This document shows, piece after piece, positions 1 through 7,413 of a stretch of DNA of 11,584 nt. Made by a program: the position numbers and the translations under genes. How positions within the stretch are numbered: position 1 is the stretch's first letter; each line of letters starts with the position of its first letter. The DNA is from an uncultured Chitinophagaceae bacterium (lineage in GTDB: Bacteria; Bacteroidota; Bacteroidia; Chitinophagales; Chitinophagaceae). The notes under the pieces were generated by a model that did no database searches, was not told the origin of the DNA, and worked only from the letters and a program-made list of their open reading frames with translations. The stretch covers positions 1-11,584 of the forward strand of contig CALCNY010000088.1 of the NCBI GenBank assembly GCA_937897585.1, in the 5' to 3' direction.

Positions 1-3
1 TAA

Positions 4-108
4 AAAGAAAAAGGCAATTACAATTGGTTTGCCAATAATAGTGAAAATGAAATGGAAGCTGATGTAACTGATTTAAAAAAATGGATGGCTACAATAATTA
101 TAAACTAA
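4..108 (+). other. Short open stretch at the left edge, possible remnant of an upstream gene's 3' end
   Basis: One frame reads open for 34 codons and ends at TAA (106-108). The peptide is of ordinary composition and ends in KKWMATIIIN, so it resembles a protein C-terminus. However, the first codon of the window in the same frame is TAA (1-3), and the first ATG inside is at 52, which would give only 18 codons. It could be the degraded tail of an upstream gene, an assembly-edge artefact, or non-coding DNA. I do not recognise a family. No promoter for uxaB is evident in the 24 bp between this stop and the uxaB ATG. Confidence 0.2.
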
Positions 109-132
109 TAAAACAATAATAAAAGATTGACA

Positions 133-1647
133 ATGGTATTATCCAAAGCTATTTTAAAAGACCTTGACGGCAATAAAATGGAGTTGCCTGATCATAAAAT
201 ATTTGAATTGCCTGAAAAGGTATTGCAATTTGGAACGGGTGTTTTTATTCGTTCTTTTGCTGATTATTTTATAGACAAAGCCAATAAGAACAATGTTTTT
301 AATGGTCGAATTGTTGTAGTTAAATCTACAAGCAACGGTAGTGGAAATGAATTTGAAGAGCAAGATGGTTTATATACAGTTTGCTCAAAAGGAATTGAGA
401 ATGGAGTGATTAAAGAAGAGTTTGTTGTTAATGCATCGATTAGTCGTGTGTTGGTTGCCGGTAGTCAATGGACAGAAATATTAAAATGTGCTCATAATCC
501 TGAAATGAAAGTGGTGATTTCAAATACTACTGAGGTGGGCATTCAATTGGTAGAGGAAAAAATTAATGAAAATCCACCAGCATCTTTCCCAGGTAAATTG
601 CTGTCTTTTTTAATGGAACGTTATCATGCATTTGGCGGTTCAAAAGAAAGTGGAATGGTTATTATTCCAGCCGAATTGATTCCTGATAATGGAACCAAGC
701 TCAAAGAAATTATTATCAAATTAGCAAAGTTTAATAATGTAGATGATACTTTATTGTCATGGATTGAAAATGATAATGTATTCTGTAATTCATTGGTAGA
801 TAGAATTGTTTCGGGAAAGCCTTCAAAAGAAGAACTTGCTAAATTGGAAAATACTTTAGGTTATAGCGATTCTCTTTTAAGCGTAAGCGAATTGTTCAGT
901 CTTTGGGCAATTGAAGGAGATGATTTGGTGAGAGAAGTACTTAGCTTTTCAACAGAAAACAAAGGAGTAGTTATCAGTGAAAATATTGATTTATATCGTG
1001 AATTAAAGTTGAGATTATTAAATGGTACACATACATTTAATTGTGGACTTGCATTTTTAGCGGGTTTCAAACTTACCAGAGATGCTATGCTCGACAAAGA
1101 ATATGGAAGTTTTGCTGCTGCTTTAATGCATGAAGATATTGCAGCTGCTATTCCGCTTTCAATACCAACTGAAACCAAAGCAGCATATGCTAATGATGTC
1201 ATTGAAAGATTCTGTAACCCCTACATAGATCATCAATGGATTAGTATTACGGCTCAGTACACATCCAAAATGAAAATGAGAAATCTGCCTTTGTTGTTTA
1301 AGTACAATGAATTATTTGGAAGTCCATCCGATAGAATGGTGACTGGATTTGCTGGTTATTTATTGTTTATGAAAGCAGTAAAACAAGAAGATGGCAAATA
1401 TTATGGATTTGCTAACGGAAGTGAGTACTTGATTTCTGATGATGCAGCAGCTTTTTATTTTGATTGCTGGAAAGATAACAATCCTGCAGATGTTGTAGCT
1501 GCTTGTTTCGCAAACAAAGATATGTGGGACGCAGACTTAACAACATTAATTGGATTTGAGGCAGCTGTTGTTGCTAAGCTTTCAGAATTAATTGAGTTTG
1601 GCGTAATGAATGTGTTGAATAAAATGGAATTGAATAAAGTTGCTTAA
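133..1647 (+). CDS. uxaB: Tagaturonate reductase (altronate oxidoreductase)
   Basis: This enzyme reduces D-tagaturonate to D-altronate with NADH (EC 1.1.1.58), the second cytoplasmic step of galacturonate breakdown. It belongs to the mannitol dehydrogenase-like family. The N-terminal Rossmann segment is at about residues 30-50 (LQFGTGVFIRSFADYFIDKA). The family's catalytic signature is KLRLLNGTH, with K292, N297 and H300. At 504 residues it is slightly longer than the roughly 480 of E. coli UxaB. I chose ATG 133; an in-frame TTG at 127 would add only two residues, and ATG fits the MVLSKAILKD start better. It is 27 bp upstream of uxaA and is probably co-transcribed with it. The related fructuronate reductase UxuB is the main alternative. 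The adjoining altronate dehydratase and the absence of a mannonate dehydratase favour UxaB. The family assignment is firm and the exact substrate is inferred from context. Confidence 0.93.
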   Translation: MVLSKAILKDLDGNKMELPDHKIFELPEKVLQFGTGVFIRSFADYFIDKANKNNVFNGRIVVVKSTSNGSGNEFEEQDGLYTVCSKGIENGVIKEEFVVNASISRVLVAGSQWTEILKCAHNPEMKVVISNTTEVGIQLVEEKINENPPASFPGKLLSFLMERYHAFGGSKESGMVIIPAELIPDNGTKLKEIIIKLAKFNNVDDTLLSWIENDNVFCNSLVDRIVSGKPSKEELAKLENTLGYSDSLLSVSELFSLWAIEGDDLVREVLSFSTENKGVVISENIDLYRELKLRLLNGTHTFNCGLAFLAGFKLTRDAMLDKEYGSFAAALMHEDIAAAIPLSIPTETKAAYANDVIERFCNPYIDHQWISITAQYTSKMKMRNLPLLFKYNELFGSPSDRMVTGFAGYLLFMKAVKQEDGKYYGFANGSEYLISDDAAAFYFDCWKDNNPADVVAACFANKDMWDADLTTLIGFEAAVVAKLSELIEFGVMNVLNKMELNKVA

Positions 1648-1674
1648 TAATTGAATTAGAAATTTTTAAAAAAG

Positions 1675-3315
1675 ATGAAACAAAAGGTTTTAAAAATACA
1701 CCCATCAGATAATGTTTTAGTAGCACTTGCTGATTTGAAAAAAGGGGAGGAGGTTACTTATAACGGAAATACTTTTTTATTAAAAGAGAATATTGAAGCA
1801 AAACATAAGTTTTTTGAAAATGATTTGCCTTCAGGATCACAAATATTAATGTATGGTGTAATTGTTGGAACTACACAACAAGATGTACTTGCCGGTGCTT
1901 GGATGAATGTGAATAATGTAAAACATGCAACGTCGGATTATCATTGGCGTAATTTTCAATATAGCTGGTCGGCACCTGATGTTTCTGCATTTGAGGGAAG
2001 AACATTTATGGGCTATCACAGAACAGATGGCAATGTGGGTACTGCAAATTATTGGTTGTTTATTCCAATGGTTTTTTGTGAAAACAGAAACATGGATGTC
2101 ATAAGAGAAGCATTACACAATGAGCTTGGCTATGCAGTAACAGATAAGTATAAACGATATGCTCACCTATTGGTGGATGCTTATAAGAATTCAGGTGAAA
2201 TTAGTAATGTTGATTTTGCTCCTTCAACTACAACAAGCAATGAAAGAGTATTCAAAAATGTGGATGGCATTAAATTTTTAAATCACGATGGAGGTTGCGG
2301 TGGTATCAGACAAGATGCAGCGGTACTCAGTAAATTATTAGCGGCTTATGCTAATCATCCAAATGTTGGTGGTGTAACTGTTTTAAGTCTTGGATGTCAA
2401 AACCTGCAAACCGAAGATTTTTTAAATGATTTAAAATTATTGAATCCGGGTTTTGATAAACCTATGTATGTGTTTAATCAACAACAATCTCAAAGCGAAG
2501 AGCAATTGATTGCTGATGCCATAAAGCAAACTTTTGAAGGTTTGACTATCATCAATAAATTCAACAGAGAGCCTGCTCCTTTAAGCAAAATGACTTTAGG
2601 CGTGAAATGTGGTGGCAGTGATGGTTTCAGTGGAATCAGCGCTAATCCTGCAGTTGGATATTGCAGTGATTTACTGGTTGCTCTAGGTGGTAAAGTGTTG
2701 CTTGCAGAGTTTCCAGAATTATGTGGAGTGGAGCAAGAATTGGTTGATCGTTGTGCAAGTGAAGCTAACGCAGAAAAGTTCACCAAATTGATGAAGAGTT
2801 ATGAAAAGCAAGTTGTTGCTGCCGGTTCAGGTTTTCATATGAATCCTTCGCCAGGAAATATTAGAGATGGATTGATTACTGACGCGATGAAATCTGCAGG
2901 CGCAGCAAAAAAAGGTGGATCGGCTCCAATTGTAGATGTACTTGATTATGCAGAACCTGCTACCAAGTCGGGTTTGAATTTAGTGTGCACGCCTGGTAAT
3001 GATGTTGAAGCTACAACCGGAAAAACAGCCAGTGGAGCTACTTTGATTTTATTTACAACAGGATTGGGTACGCCAACAGGAAATCCGATTTGTCCAACAA
3101 TTAAAGTTTCTTCCAACTCTAATTTAACCAAAAGAATGAACGATATTATCGACATTGATTGTGGTCCAATTATCGCAGGAGAAAAAACAATTCCAGAAAT
3201 GGGTAAATCGATTCTGGAATATTGTATTAAAGCTGCTAGCGGCGAAGTATTGCCTCATGCAGTGAGATTGAATCAAGATGATTTTATTCCTTGGAAAAGA
3301 GGCGTTTCTCTTTAA
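1675..3315 (+). CDS. uxaA: Altronate dehydratase
   Basis: This enzyme dehydrates D-altronate to 2-keto-3-deoxy-D-gluconate (EC 4.2.1.7); the family is metal (iron) dependent. An N-terminal SAF-type domain spans about residues 10-86 (IHPSDNVLVALADLKKGEEV, then GVIVGTTQQDVLAG). The large catalytic domain starts at GYHRTDGNVGTANYW (about 113-127). Family blocks follow: HDGGCGG (204-210), LSLGCQN (238-243), KCGGSDGFSG (311-320), PSPGN..DGL (391-400), AMKSAGAAKKGG (404-415), TPGNDVEATTGKTASGA (439-455) and GLGTPTGNPICP (463-474). The conserved cysteines, including C208, C241, C312 and C473, are intact. At 546 residues it exceeds E. coli UxaA (about 495), partly through a linker of about 30 residues (87-112, HATSDYHW and onward) between the SAF and catalytic parts. 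Only 27 bp separate it from uxaB and 38 bp from uxaC. It has an ATG start with an A/T-rich leader. Confidence 0.97.
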   Translation: MKQKVLKIHPSDNVLVALADLKKGEEVTYNGNTFLLKENIEAKHKFFENDLPSGSQILMYGVIVGTTQQDVLAGAWMNVNNVKHATSDYHWRNFQYSWSAPDVSAFEGRTFMGYHRTDGNVGTANYWLFIPMVFCENRNMDVIREALHNELGYAVTDKYKRYAHLLVDAYKNSGEISNVDFAPSTTTSNERVFKNVDGIKFLNHDGGCGGIRQDAAVLSKLLAAYANHPNVGGVTVLSLGCQNLQTEDFLNDLKLLNPGFDKPMYVFNQQQSQSEEQLIADAIKQTFEGLTIINKFNREPAPLSKMTLGVKCGGSDGFSGISANPAVGYCSDLLVALGGKVLLAEFPELCGVEQELVDRCASEANAEKFTKLMKSYEKQVVAAGSGFHMNPSPGNIRDGLITDAMKSAGAAKKGGSAPIVDVLDYAEPATKSGLNLVCTPGNDVEATTGKTASGATLILFTTGLGTPTGNPICPTIKVSSNSNLTKRMNDIIDIDCGPIIAGEKTIPEMGKSILEYCIKAASGEVLPHAVRLNQDDFIPWKRGVSL

Positions 3316-3353
3316 AACAAAACATTAAATTTGAATAATTTTAATAACCAGCA

Positions 3354-4796
3354 ATGAAAAAATTTTTAGACGAAAACTTTCTGCTTAAAAATAAAACAGC
3401 AGAAAAACTGTATCACGATTTTGCAAGTTCAATGCCTATCATAGATTATCACAACCATCTCATTCCTGAGCAAATGGCCAATGATATCAATTTTGAAAAT
3501 TTGACTCAAGTATGGTTGTATGGCGATCATTACAAATGGCGTGCTATGAGAACTAACGGTATCAATGAACGCTTTTGTACAGGTGATGCAGATGATTATG
3601 CAAAATTCGAACAATGGGCGAAAACGGTTCCTTATACTTTAAGAAATCCTTTGTACCATTGGACTCACCTTGAATTACAACGATATTTCAATGTTCATGA
3701 AATTCTAAACGGTGATAGTGCACAGCATATCTACAACACTTGTAATGACCTTTTACAAACACCGGAATATTCAGTGAAAGGGTTGCTTAATAAGATGAAC
3801 GTAAAAGTAATTTGTACTACTGATGATCCAGTTGATAATTTGTGTCATCATCAAAAGCTAGCTGCAGATAAAGACACTGCTTCATTCAACGTTTTTCCTG
3901 CATTCAGACCCGACAAAGCCATGAATGTAGATGATGCAATTGCTTTTAATAATTATCTTTCTCAATTAGAAATCGCATCTGATGTTTCAATTTCTAGTTT
4001 TGATGATTATTTAAAAGCGTTAAAATCAAGACATGATTATTTTGCTGCTAACAATTGTTCTGTAAGTGATCATGGACTAGAAGAAATCTATGCGGAAGAT
4101 TATTCTGAAGAAGAAGTAATTGCTGCATTTAAGAAAATCCGTTCAGGTAACAATCTTACTTTGTCGGAAAACAGAAAGTTTAAATCAGCTATGCTGCTGA
4201 TTTTGGCAGAGTGGGATTGGGAAAAAGGATGGGTTCAACAATACCATTTGGGCGCTATTCGTAATAACAATTCAAGAATGATGAAATTGCTTGGACCTGA
4301 TACAGGATGGGATAGTATTGGTGATTTTTCACAAGCAAAAGCTTTGGCGAAGTTTTTAAATAAATTAGATACCAACAATAAATTGGCTAAAACAATTATC
4401 TATAACCTCAATCCTGCAGACAATGAATTGATGGCTACCATGATTGGAAATTTCAATGATGGTTCTGTAGCCGGTAAGGTGCAATGGGGTAGTGGCTGGT
4501 GGTTTTTGGATCAGAAAGATGGCATGACAAAACAATTGAATGCCCTTAGCAACATGGGCATGCTCAGTCGTTTTGTAGGTATGCTTACTGATAGCAGAAG
4601 TTTCCTTTCTTATCCACGTCATGAATATTTCCGCAGAATATTGTGTAATCTTTTTGGCGAAGAAATTGAAAATGGAGAATTGCCAAATGACATAGCATGG
4701 ACAGGTAAAATCATTCAGGATATTTGTTTCAATAATGCAGCAGATTATTTTAACTGGAATAAAATTATTACGCCTGCAAAGGAATTGGTGGTGTAA
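3354..4796 (+). CDS. uxaC: Uronate isomerase (glucuronate/galacturonate isomerase)
   Basis: This enzyme interconverts D-galacturonate and D-tagaturonate, and D-glucuronate and D-fructuronate (EC 5.3.1.12). It is the first intracellular step and belongs to the amidohydrolase superfamily. The metal-binding HxH pair is in IDYHNHL (H33, H35). Typical family blocks follow: LTQVWLYGDHYKWRAMR, NPLYHWTHLELQRYF, CTTDDPVDNL, FPAFRPDKAMN, WGSGWWFLDQ, and near the C-terminus LTDSRSFLSYPRHEYFRRIL. The length of 480 residues is close to the usual 470 or so. It is the last gene of the uxaB-uxaA-uxaC unit, and a strong hairpin terminator starts 20 bp after its stop. With no uxuA or uxuB nearby, galacturonate is the more likely physiological substrate, though the enzyme probably accepts both. 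No sign of disruption. Confidence 0.97.
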   Translation: MKKFLDENFLLKNKTAEKLYHDFASSMPIIDYHNHLIPEQMANDINFENLTQVWLYGDHYKWRAMRTNGINERFCTGDADDYAKFEQWAKTVPYTLRNPLYHWTHLELQRYFNVHEILNGDSAQHIYNTCNDLLQTPEYSVKGLLNKMNVKVICTTDDPVDNLCHHQKLAADKDTASFNVFPAFRPDKAMNVDDAIAFNNYLSQLEIASDVSISSFDDYLKALKSRHDYFAANNCSVSDHGLEEIYAEDYSEEEVIAAFKKIRSGNNLTLSENRKFKSAMLLILAEWDWEKGWVQQYHLGAIRNNNSRMMKLLGPDTGWDSIGDFSQAKALAKFLNKLDTNNKLAKTIIYNLNPADNELMATMIGNFNDGSVAGKVQWGSGWWFLDQKDGMTKQLNALSNMGMLSRFVGMLTDSRSFLSYPRHEYFRRILCNLFGEEIENGELPNDIAWTGKIIQDICFNNAADYFNWNKIITPAKELVV

Positions 4797-4816
4797 AGAA
4801 CAGATATGATTAATAA

Positions 4817-4846
4817 AAAAAAGGAAGCCAAGCAGCTTCCTTTTTT
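4817..4846. terminator. Bidirectional intrinsic terminator between uxaC and kdgK
   Basis: A perfect 12-bp stem (4817-4828 with 4835-4846; GC-containing part GGAAGC/GCTTCC) closes a 6-nt loop CAAGCA. It has an A-run of 8 on its left (4815-4822) and a T-run of 6 on its right (4841-4846), so it makes a hairpin plus U-tract on either strand. It lies 20 bp after the uxaC stop and 25 bp after the stop of the convergent kdgK, the position expected of a shared terminator. Confidence 0.9.
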
Positions 4847-4871
4847 AATTTTATAGTTGTTATTTTCTCTA

Positions 4872-5897
4872 TTAACGTTGTACTCTTCCTGAGCCATCGC
4901 CTTTCATTAAGTCTTTTACTTCACTTAACGTAGCATGGTTCAAATCGCCTGGAATCGTGTGTTTCAGAGCACTAGCAGCAACACCGAATTCAGCAGCTTC
5001 ATTCATTGGCATGCCAGTAACTAATCCGTAAATCAATCCGCTAGCAAAACTATCGCCACTGCCTACACGATCAACAATTCTAACATTGTATTCTTTGGTA
5101 TGATAAAATTCTGATCCATCATATACCAAAGCACTCCAACCATTATCACTCGCACTGTGACTTTCTCTCAAAGATGATGCGATGAATTTGAATCCAAATT
5201 TTTCTTTCATCTGCATGAATACATCTTTAAATCCATCAAGATTCAATTCTCCTTTTGTAACATCAGTATCTTTTGCTTTGAAACCTAAAGTAGTATCGGC
5301 GTCTTCTTCATTGCCAATACATACATCTACATACTGACAAAGTCTGCTCATTACTTCTCTTGCTTTTTCTTTGCTCCATAATTTCTTTCTGTAATTTAAA
5401 TCAATACTTGTTGTAATGCCTTTTGCTTTTGCCGCTTTAAGAGCAGCTTCAGTAAGTGCAGCCGCTTTATCACTTAATGCAGGGGTAATACCTGTTGTAT
5501 GAAACCATGAAGCCCCTTCAAAAATTTTATCGAAATCAAATTCAGATGCATCTACATCAGCAATACTCGCACCAGCTCTATCGTAAACCACTTGAGAAGC
5601 TCTCATCGAAGCACCTGTTTCAAGGAAATAAATGCCAAGTCTGTCGCCGCCTCTGGCAATATATTGAGTGTCTACACCATATCTTCTTAAATGATTAATG
5701 GCAGATTGACCAATTGGATTGTTAGGAACTTTTGTTACGAATGTGCCGTTTAGTCCATAATTACATAATGCTGCAGCTACGTTGGCTTCTCCACCACCAT
5801 AAGTGACATCAAATGTATCGGCCTGTACAAATCTTTTAAAATCAGGAGTAGATAATCTTAGCATGATTTCTCCAAGAGTTACAACTTTTTTTGACAT
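4872..5897 (-). CDS. kdgK: 2-dehydro-3-deoxygluconokinase (KDG kinase), PfkB family
   Basis: This kinase phosphorylates 2-keto-3-deoxygluconate with ATP to KDPG (EC 2.7.1.45), linking the UxaA product to the Eda aldolase. It has the features of a PfkB/ribokinase-family sugar kinase. The N-terminal strand is VVTLGEIMLRLSTPD, and the substrate-side glycine motif is YGGGEANVA (33-41). A central SIDLNYRKKLW segment (164-174) is typical of KDG kinases, as is IGNEED (194-199). The C-terminal anion-hole/catalytic motif is RVGSGDSF (277-284), with D282 as the expected catalytic base. I chose the ATG at 5897, giving 341 residues that begin MSKKVVTLGE. Extending to an in-frame TTG at 5939 would add 14 hydrophobic/basic residues with no counterpart in the family. 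It is transcribed alone, convergent with uxaC and divergent from yhcH-eda-exuT, with an operator-like site about 70 bp upstream. Confidence 0.94.
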   Translation of the reverse strand: MSKKVVTLGEIMLRLSTPDFKRFVQADTFDVTYGGGEANVAAALCNYGLNGTFVTKVPNNPIGQSAINHLRRYGVDTQYIARGGDRLGIYFLETGASMRASQVVYDRAGASIADVDASEFDFDKIFEGASWFHTTGITPALSDKAAALTEAALKAAKAKGITTSIDLNYRKKLWSKEKAREVMSRLCQYVDVCIGNEEDADTTLGFKAKDTDVTKGELNLDGFKDVFMQMKEKFGFKFIASSLRESHSASDNGWSALVYDGSEFYHTKEYNVRIVDRVGSGDSFASGLIYGLVTGMPMNEAAEFGVAASALKHTIPGDLNHATLSEVKDLMKGDGSGRVQR

Positions 5898-6083
5898 GTT
5901 TTTTAGTATTTTGATTTTGATTATTTGTAAATATCCCAATTAAATTCAGGAAATGCTGAAAAATTTACGGCAACGATTTCGTAAAATAAACATCGATTTT
6001 TTTAATGGATTTTGATTTTTTTGATTTTACTTCACAACTCCTAAAATAAAAATTGAAATTCTGAATAAGCAAAAACTAAGTTT
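5898..6083. promoter_or_regulatory. Divergent promoter region kdgK / yhcH
   Basis: This 186-bp spacer separates two divergently transcribed units and must hold promoters for both. It is very AT-rich, with repeated GATTTT runs at 5994-6028 on the yhcH side and a GATTTTGAT run next to kdgK. I find no exact TAnnTTTG box at a sensible distance on either strand, so no start site is assigned. The one GC-containing island is the operator-like palindrome at 5967-5990. Confidence 0.6.
5967..5990. promoter_or_regulatory. Operator-like motif, copy 1
   Basis: The core ACGATTTCGT (5973-5982) is an inverted repeat ACGA-TT-TCGT. A wider symmetry has TTTACG (5964-5969) facing CGTAAA (5980-5985). The pattern CGnnAACGATTkCGTAAA recurs at 8987-9004 upstream of the pectate lyase. 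The site is about 75 bp from the kdgK start and about 100 bp from the yhcH start, so one bound repressor or activator could control both units. Symmetry and central CG resemble LacI-family operators, but the regulator is not in this window and the assignment is an inference. Confidence 0.5.
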
Positions 6084-6533
6084 ATGATTATAGACCACAT
6101 TAGCAATGCATCTAAATATGTTGCATTACATCCATTGTTTGAAAAGGCATTTGCATATATTAACGCTACTGATTTTGATGCCATACCTGATGGAAAAATT
6201 CAAGTTGAAGAGGGACTATTGGCAATATTGAGTAATGCCAATGGAAAATTAAAAGAAGATAGTTTGAAGAAATTTGAATGTCACAACAGTAATATTGACA
6301 TTCAACTTTGTTTGTCAGGAAATGAAACTATCGGCTGGAAACCCCGCCATAAATGTGTTACACCAAATGGTGAATTCAATACAGAAAAAGATGTACAGTT
6401 TTTTCATGATGCACCTGATATGTTTTTTCAATTGACAGATGGACAGTTTGCTATTTTCTTTCCTGAAGATGTACACGCTCCAATGATTGGAGAAGGGATG
6501 ATAAAGAAATTGGTGATGAAGGTGAGGATATAG
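6084..6533 (+). CDS. YhcH/YjgK/YiaL family protein (DUF386), possible sugar-acid anomerase
   Basis: A 149-residue cupin-like protein of the YhcH/YjgK/YiaL (EbgC-type) family. The opening MIIDHI and the body ExH....D.Q....G.E are characteristic: E65, H67, D72, Q74 and E81. They are followed by D109-P111 and FPEDVHAP (126-133, H131), then KKLVMKV at the end. The His/Glu/Asp residues are likely metal ligands. E. coli YhcH has been reported to be a metalloprotein anomerase that gives its aldolase open-chain sialic acid. By analogy, this protein, placed directly before an aldolase gene, may open the ring form of galacturonate, tagaturonate or KDG(P). The substrate is inference only. It is the first gene of the yhcH-eda-exuT unit. 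Its TAG stop overlaps the first unit of a 9-bp repeat array. It is not KdgF, which has a different cupin sequence. Confidence 0.85.
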   Translation: MIIDHISNASKYVALHPLFEKAFAYINATDFDAIPDGKIQVEEGLLAILSNANGKLKEDSLKKFECHNSNIDIQLCLSGNETIGWKPRHKCVTPNGEFNTEKDVQFFHDAPDMFFQLTDGQFAIFFPEDVHAPMIGEGMIKKLVMKVRI

Positions 6534-6606
6534 CTCGATAGGCTGGATAGGCTGGATAAAGCTGGATAGGCTGGATGAGCTGGATAGGCTGGATAAAGCT
6601 GGATAC
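6533..6606 (+). repeat. Tandem 9-bp repeat array, consensus GCTGGATAG
   Basis: Eight consecutive units start at 6533 (GCTCGATAG), 6542, 6551, 6561, 6570, 6579, 6588 and 6598. Units are 9 bp, except two of 10 bp ending in ATAAA (6551 and 6588). Variation is confined mostly to the last two or three bases (ATAG, ATAAA, ATGA, ATAC). The 19-bp block at 6542-6560 is repeated exactly at 6579-6597, showing a higher-order 37-bp period. The array begins inside the yhcH stop codon and lies in the probable yhcH-eda transcript. There are no spacers, so it is not CRISPR. Confidence 0.9.
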
Positions 6607-6622
6607 TGCATGAGATAACATA

Positions 6623-6712
6623 GTTCAAAAAGTTCAATGAGTTCAAAATGTTTAAACTGTTTTATTTTCCCCAACCTATTGAACCCATTGAACCTTTTAA
6701 ACCTTTTTGAAC
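6623..6712. repeat. Paired inverted arrays of a GTTCAAnnn 9-mer, potential long hairpin
   Basis: The left arm has four 9-mers in a row: GTTCAAAAA (6623), GTTCAATGA (6632), GTTCAAAAT (6641) and GTTTAAACT (6650). On the opposite strand, the right arm reads GTTCAAAAA (6712-6704), GTTTAAAAG (6702-6694), GTTCAATGG (6693-6685), GTTCAATAG (6684-6676) and GTTGGGG (6675-6669). The outer 10 bp pair perfectly (6623-6632 with 6703-6712). A second register pairs 6632-6646 with 6679-6693 at 14 of 15 positions. The apex is a T-rich segment (about 6658-6670). No U-tract follows the right arm, so it is not a classical terminator. It may be an mRNA stabiliser, processing site or attenuating structure between yhcH and eda. 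Confidence 0.75.
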
Positions 6713-6746
6713 AAAAAAACCAAACAACAAACATTAATTAATAAAA

Positions 6747-7406
6747 ATGAAACAAAAAGCAACTCAAGCCATTATCGAACAAGGAATTCTTCCTCTTTAT
6801 TTTAATGCAGATGAATCTGTAAGTGTAGATATATTAAGAGCTATTTATAAAGCAGGAATTAAAGCCGTTGAATATACAAACAGAGGTGAAGCCGCTTTAA
6901 GCAATTTTAAGAAAATGGTTGAAGTAAGAAATGAGGAAATGAAAGATATGTTACTCGGTGTAGGTACGATTAAAAATGTACAACAAGCAGAAGAATATAT
7001 CGCCGCGGGTGCAGACTTTATGGTAAGTCCGGGTTATGTAAAAGAAGTGGCTGATAAAGCAAACACAATTGGAATGTTGTACGCTCCAGGATGTATGACA
7101 CCTACTGAAATCATCGCTGCTGAAAATAATGGCGTTGGTTTTATTAAACTATTCCCTGGCAATATGCTTGGTCCTGAATTTCTAAGCAGCATTAAAGAAA
7201 TATTTCCTAAGTTGTTATTCATGCCAACAGGTGGTGTAGATACAACTAAAGAAAGTATTGAAGGCTGGTTTAAAGCAGGCGTTTCTGCGGTAGGAATGGG
7301 CAGTAAATTAATTAGTAAAAAACTGATGGAAGCAAAAGATTACGCTACAATAGAGGCCGATACTAAAAATGTATTGGCATTGATTCAATCAATCAAAACA
7401 AAATAA
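6747..7406 (+). CDS. eda: 2-dehydro-3-deoxyphosphogluconate (KDPG/KHG) aldolase
   Basis: This class I aldolase cleaves KDPG to pyruvate and glyceraldehyde-3-phosphate (EC 4.1.2.14), the last dedicated step of the pathway. The family landmarks are in order: GILPLYF (13-19, equivalent to the usual GVIPV); VEYTNRGEAA (41-50) with the catalytic glutamate E42; LLGVGTIKN (69-77); MVSPGY (92-97); and APGCMTPTE (113-121). The Schiff-base lysine is in FIKLFPGN (K134), and the phosphate-binding PTGGVD (160-165) precedes AVGMGSKL (181-188). The length of 219 is typical (about 210). The start ATG has an A/T leader with no Shine-Dalgarno site. The 213-bp spacer to yhcH is filled with repeats, while exuT follows after only 7 bp, so eda and exuT are certainly coupled. 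A KDPGal-specific aldolase is a less likely alternative given UxaA and KdgK. Confidence 0.96.
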   Translation: MKQKATQAIIEQGILPLYFNADESVSVDILRAIYKAGIKAVEYTNRGEAALSNFKKMVEVRNEEMKDMLLGVGTIKNVQQAEEYIAAGADFMVSPGYVKEVADKANTIGMLYAPGCMTPTEIIAAENNGVGFIKLFPGNMLGPEFLSSIKEIFPKLLFMPTGGVDTTKESIEGWFKAGVSAVGMGSKLISKKLMEAKDYATIEADTKNVLALIQSIKTK

Positions 7407-7413
7407 TCAAATC

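Noticed and set aside
1..108. Possible C-terminus of an upstream protein-coding gene
   Set aside because: The frame has TAA as its first codon (1-3) and no start that would give more than 18 codons; kept only as a low-confidence remnant.
5898..5939. N-terminal extension of kdgK from a TTG codon
   Set aside because: The added 14 residues are not part of the KDG kinase fold start; the ATG at 5897 begins directly before the conserved first strand.
6077..6084. TAAGTTTA as a -7 promoter box for yhcH
   Set aside because: It deviates from TAnnTTTG at the last base and overlaps the start codon, leaving no room for a leader.
6533..6606. CRISPR-like array
   Set aside because: The repeats are contiguous 9-10-bp units with no unique spacers, and no cas genes are nearby.
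6315..6734. Minus-strand open frames across yhcH and the repeats, including a YPAxPAYPA-like repetitive peptide
   Set aside because: They are antisense to a well-supported gene and their repetitive residues come simply from the 9-bp DNA repeat; no family resemblance.
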